DNA of 64,000 bases, from contig OZ245892.1 in the NCBI GenBank assembly GCA_965229605.1, positions 744,001 to 808,000 on the forward strand. The letters are read 5' to 3'. Numbering within the stretch: position 1 is the first letter of the stretch; every line of letters begins with the position of its first letter. This document shows, one piece after another, positions 62,766 to 64,000 of the stretch. The translations under genes and the position numbers were made by a program. The notes under the pieces were generated by a model. That model was not told the origin of the DNA and searched no databases. It saw only the letters and a program-made list of their open reading frames with translations. This DNA comes from G965229605 sp965229605 (GTDB taxonomy: Bacteria > Pseudomonadota > Alphaproteobacteria > CBDDJK01).

Positions 62766-64000
62766 ATGATTCTGCGCCGTGTCCTTAAATTTTTTGGATT
62801 ATTTGTATCGGCTATCCTGCTGTTGCTGGTTGGGGTGGTTGTCTATGCGCTGAATACGGATTTTTCTTCATGGCGGGGGCGTATTGCGGATTATCTGTCT
62901 GACGAGTTGGCGCGTCCGGTGACGATTGACGAGGTCCGTTTACAGCTTGGTACGCTGACCGATTTTCATATTGCCGGGCTGAGAGTTGCGGAAGGTGGTT
63001 CTTCCAAGGCTGGTTCTGATCGCAGTCATGATCTGCAACGTCTTGAGCTTGGGGTTTTTAGCGGTCGTTTACGTCTTTTGCCGCTTTTGATAGACCAGCG
63101 GCTGGAGGTTGATCGCTTGCGGCTGGAGGGGTTGGACATCGCGCTGGAGAGCAGCACCCTTAATCAGAAATCCCGCCAAAGTCAGCCGGTTCAGTCAGAC
63201 AACAGGCAAGATAGCGAGGACAGGCGTGCCGATAGTCCTGGAGGCATAAGCGGTTTTGCTTTTCCGATTGTGCGGGATATGCAGCTTTCAGATATCCAGG
63301 TTTCCATTAGCCCTGAAACTGGTGGCGCAAAACCGGTTCTGGTTTATTTGCGCGAAGGCACTTTGTCGGCTCCTGACCCGGCAGCCCCGATGCGGCTTTC
63401 CTTGCAAGGTGAAGCCGATGGCCATCCGGTTTCGGTGGAGGGCAGCCTCGGTGCGCTGGAGGCGATGATGGACCCTGATCAAAGCTGGCCGATTGCGATT
63501 GACGGGTCACTGGGGCCAGCCTTGCTTGATATAAAGGGCATGATTGGCGACCCGCTTGCTTTGAAAGATATTGATATCAAGGCCAGGGTGGAGGGACAAG
63601 AGCTCGCTGACCTTGCGCGGATTGGCGGCTATGGCGGCTTGCCGGAATTTGGGCCTTATCGGCTTGTTGGGCGCATTTTTGGCCCCGATCAAGAAGGCCT
63701 GGCCGTGGATGATCTGGACATCCGGCTTGGCCGGGATGATGGGTTGGTGGCTGAACTCAGTGGCTCTGTCGGGCGGTTGCAGAATTTGGCAAATCTTGCG
63801 CTTGGCTTTTCGTTTGAGGCGATTGATCCGGCCCTGCTTGCCACTCTTCAGCAAAAACTGCCGCAGTCGATTCCCCAGCTGCGTGACAGCGCAATCCTGG
63901 ATATTCCACCCGTTCCAGAGCCTTTTTTGATTGCCGGGCAGCTTGCCGGGACAAGTCCATTGACGCTATCGGCACAGGCGTTAGACCTGCGCTATGGCAA
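62766..64000 (+). CDS. AsmA-like / translocation-module membrane protein (cut by window edge)
   Basis: The frame runs from ATG 62766 (GGGAG 11 bases upstream) to the right edge, 411 codons without a stop. It begins with a membrane helix (FFGLFVSAILLLLVGVVVYAL) and continues as a large beta-rich periplasmic protein with DELARPVTIDEVRLQLG, typical of the AsmA superfamily. In family position and start it resembles the TamB/DUF490 proteins that span the envelope and help move lipids or outer-membrane proteins, but the diagnostic C-terminus is outside the window. Confidence 0.8.
   Translation, partial: MILRRVLKFFGLFVSAILLLLVGVVVYALNTDFSSWRGRIADYLSDELARPVTIDEVRLQLGTLTDFHIAGLRVAEGGSSKAGSDRSHDLQRLELGVFSGRLRLLPLLIDQRLEVDRLRLEGLDIALESSTLNQKSRQSQPVQSDNRQDSEDRRADSPGGISGFAFPIVRDMQLSDIQVSISPETGGAKPVLVYLREGTLSAPDPAAPMRLSLQGEADGHPVSVEGSLGALEAMMDPDQSWPIAIDGSLGPALLDIKGMIGDPLALKDIDIKARVEGQELADLARIGGYGGLPEFGPYRLVGRIFGPDQEGLAVDDLDIRLGRDDGLVAELSGSVGRLQNLANLALGFSFEAIDPALLATLQQKLPQSIPQLRDSAILDIPPVPEPFLIAGQLAGTSPLTLSAQALDLRYG

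Overview
The window is a dense, single-chromosome stretch of an alphaproteobacterium with mid-range base composition. Supporting signs are a hemC-hemD-mitofilin-like-hemY gene order, an NDUFA9-like reductase, ETF-ubiquinone oxidoreductase, an acetoacetyl-CoA reductase of the PHB type, a bactofilin next to an M23 peptidase, and a sarcosine oxidase alpha subunit. Genus cannot be fixed from the sequence. I found no rRNA, tRNA, CRISPR array or prophage.

Layout: 1-4.3 kb holds the 5' part of soxA (cut by the left edge), trkH and argE. 4.3-8.2 kb is a leftward three-gene block that I do not recognise: a 587-aa protein, a 197-aa protein (8-bp overlap), and a membrane protein whose N-terminus looks like a stand-alone Lon (S16) protease domain with the Ser-Lys pair kept. 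This is the best candidate for an undescribed system. 8.3-16.2 kb is housekeeping: nadD, folC, a long-chain acyl-CoA synthetase with an apparent CTG start, an HU gene, pth, rplY, prs and an NDUFA9-like reductase.

16.3-23.3 kb is an accessory one-carbon/redox region. It holds mttB (non-pyrrolysine MttB family), a 275-bp element with 33-bp terminal inverted repeats, a GT4 glycosyltransferase, a four-cluster ferredoxin, an aldehyde:ferredoxin oxidoreductase, a corrinoid protein and a DUF1638 protein. With soxA this suggests stepwise demethylation of a methylated amine such as glycine betaine; that is inference.

23.3-28.6 kb holds an XRE regulator, an AmgK-like kinase, gpsA, a 3-hydroxyacyl-CoA dehydrogenase, argG and a YdcH-like protein. 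28.6-33.2 kb is a leftward envelope block: MotB/OmpA-like, MotA/ExbB-like, bactofilin and M23 peptidase. 33.4-41.3 kb holds ETF-QO, rpmG, an EamA transporter, rarA, a Do-type protease, a CpoB-like protein and phbB.

41.4-45.6 kb is gyrA-coaD-modA, rightward and overlapping. 45.6-54.4 kb is one long leftward run with tight spacing: purH, an Hpt protein, a GlcD-like oxidase, hemC, hemD, a mitofilin-like protein, hemY and a GDP-fucose-synthase-like gene. 54.5-62.4 kb holds anmK (rightward), then ampD, a TerB/DnaJ protein, ribF, a MaoC dehydratase, a GT9 glycosyltransferase, gpmI and a Bax-like glucosaminidase, all leftward. A 371-bp divergent intergenic region with several inverted repeats precedes an AsmA-like gene cut by the right edge.
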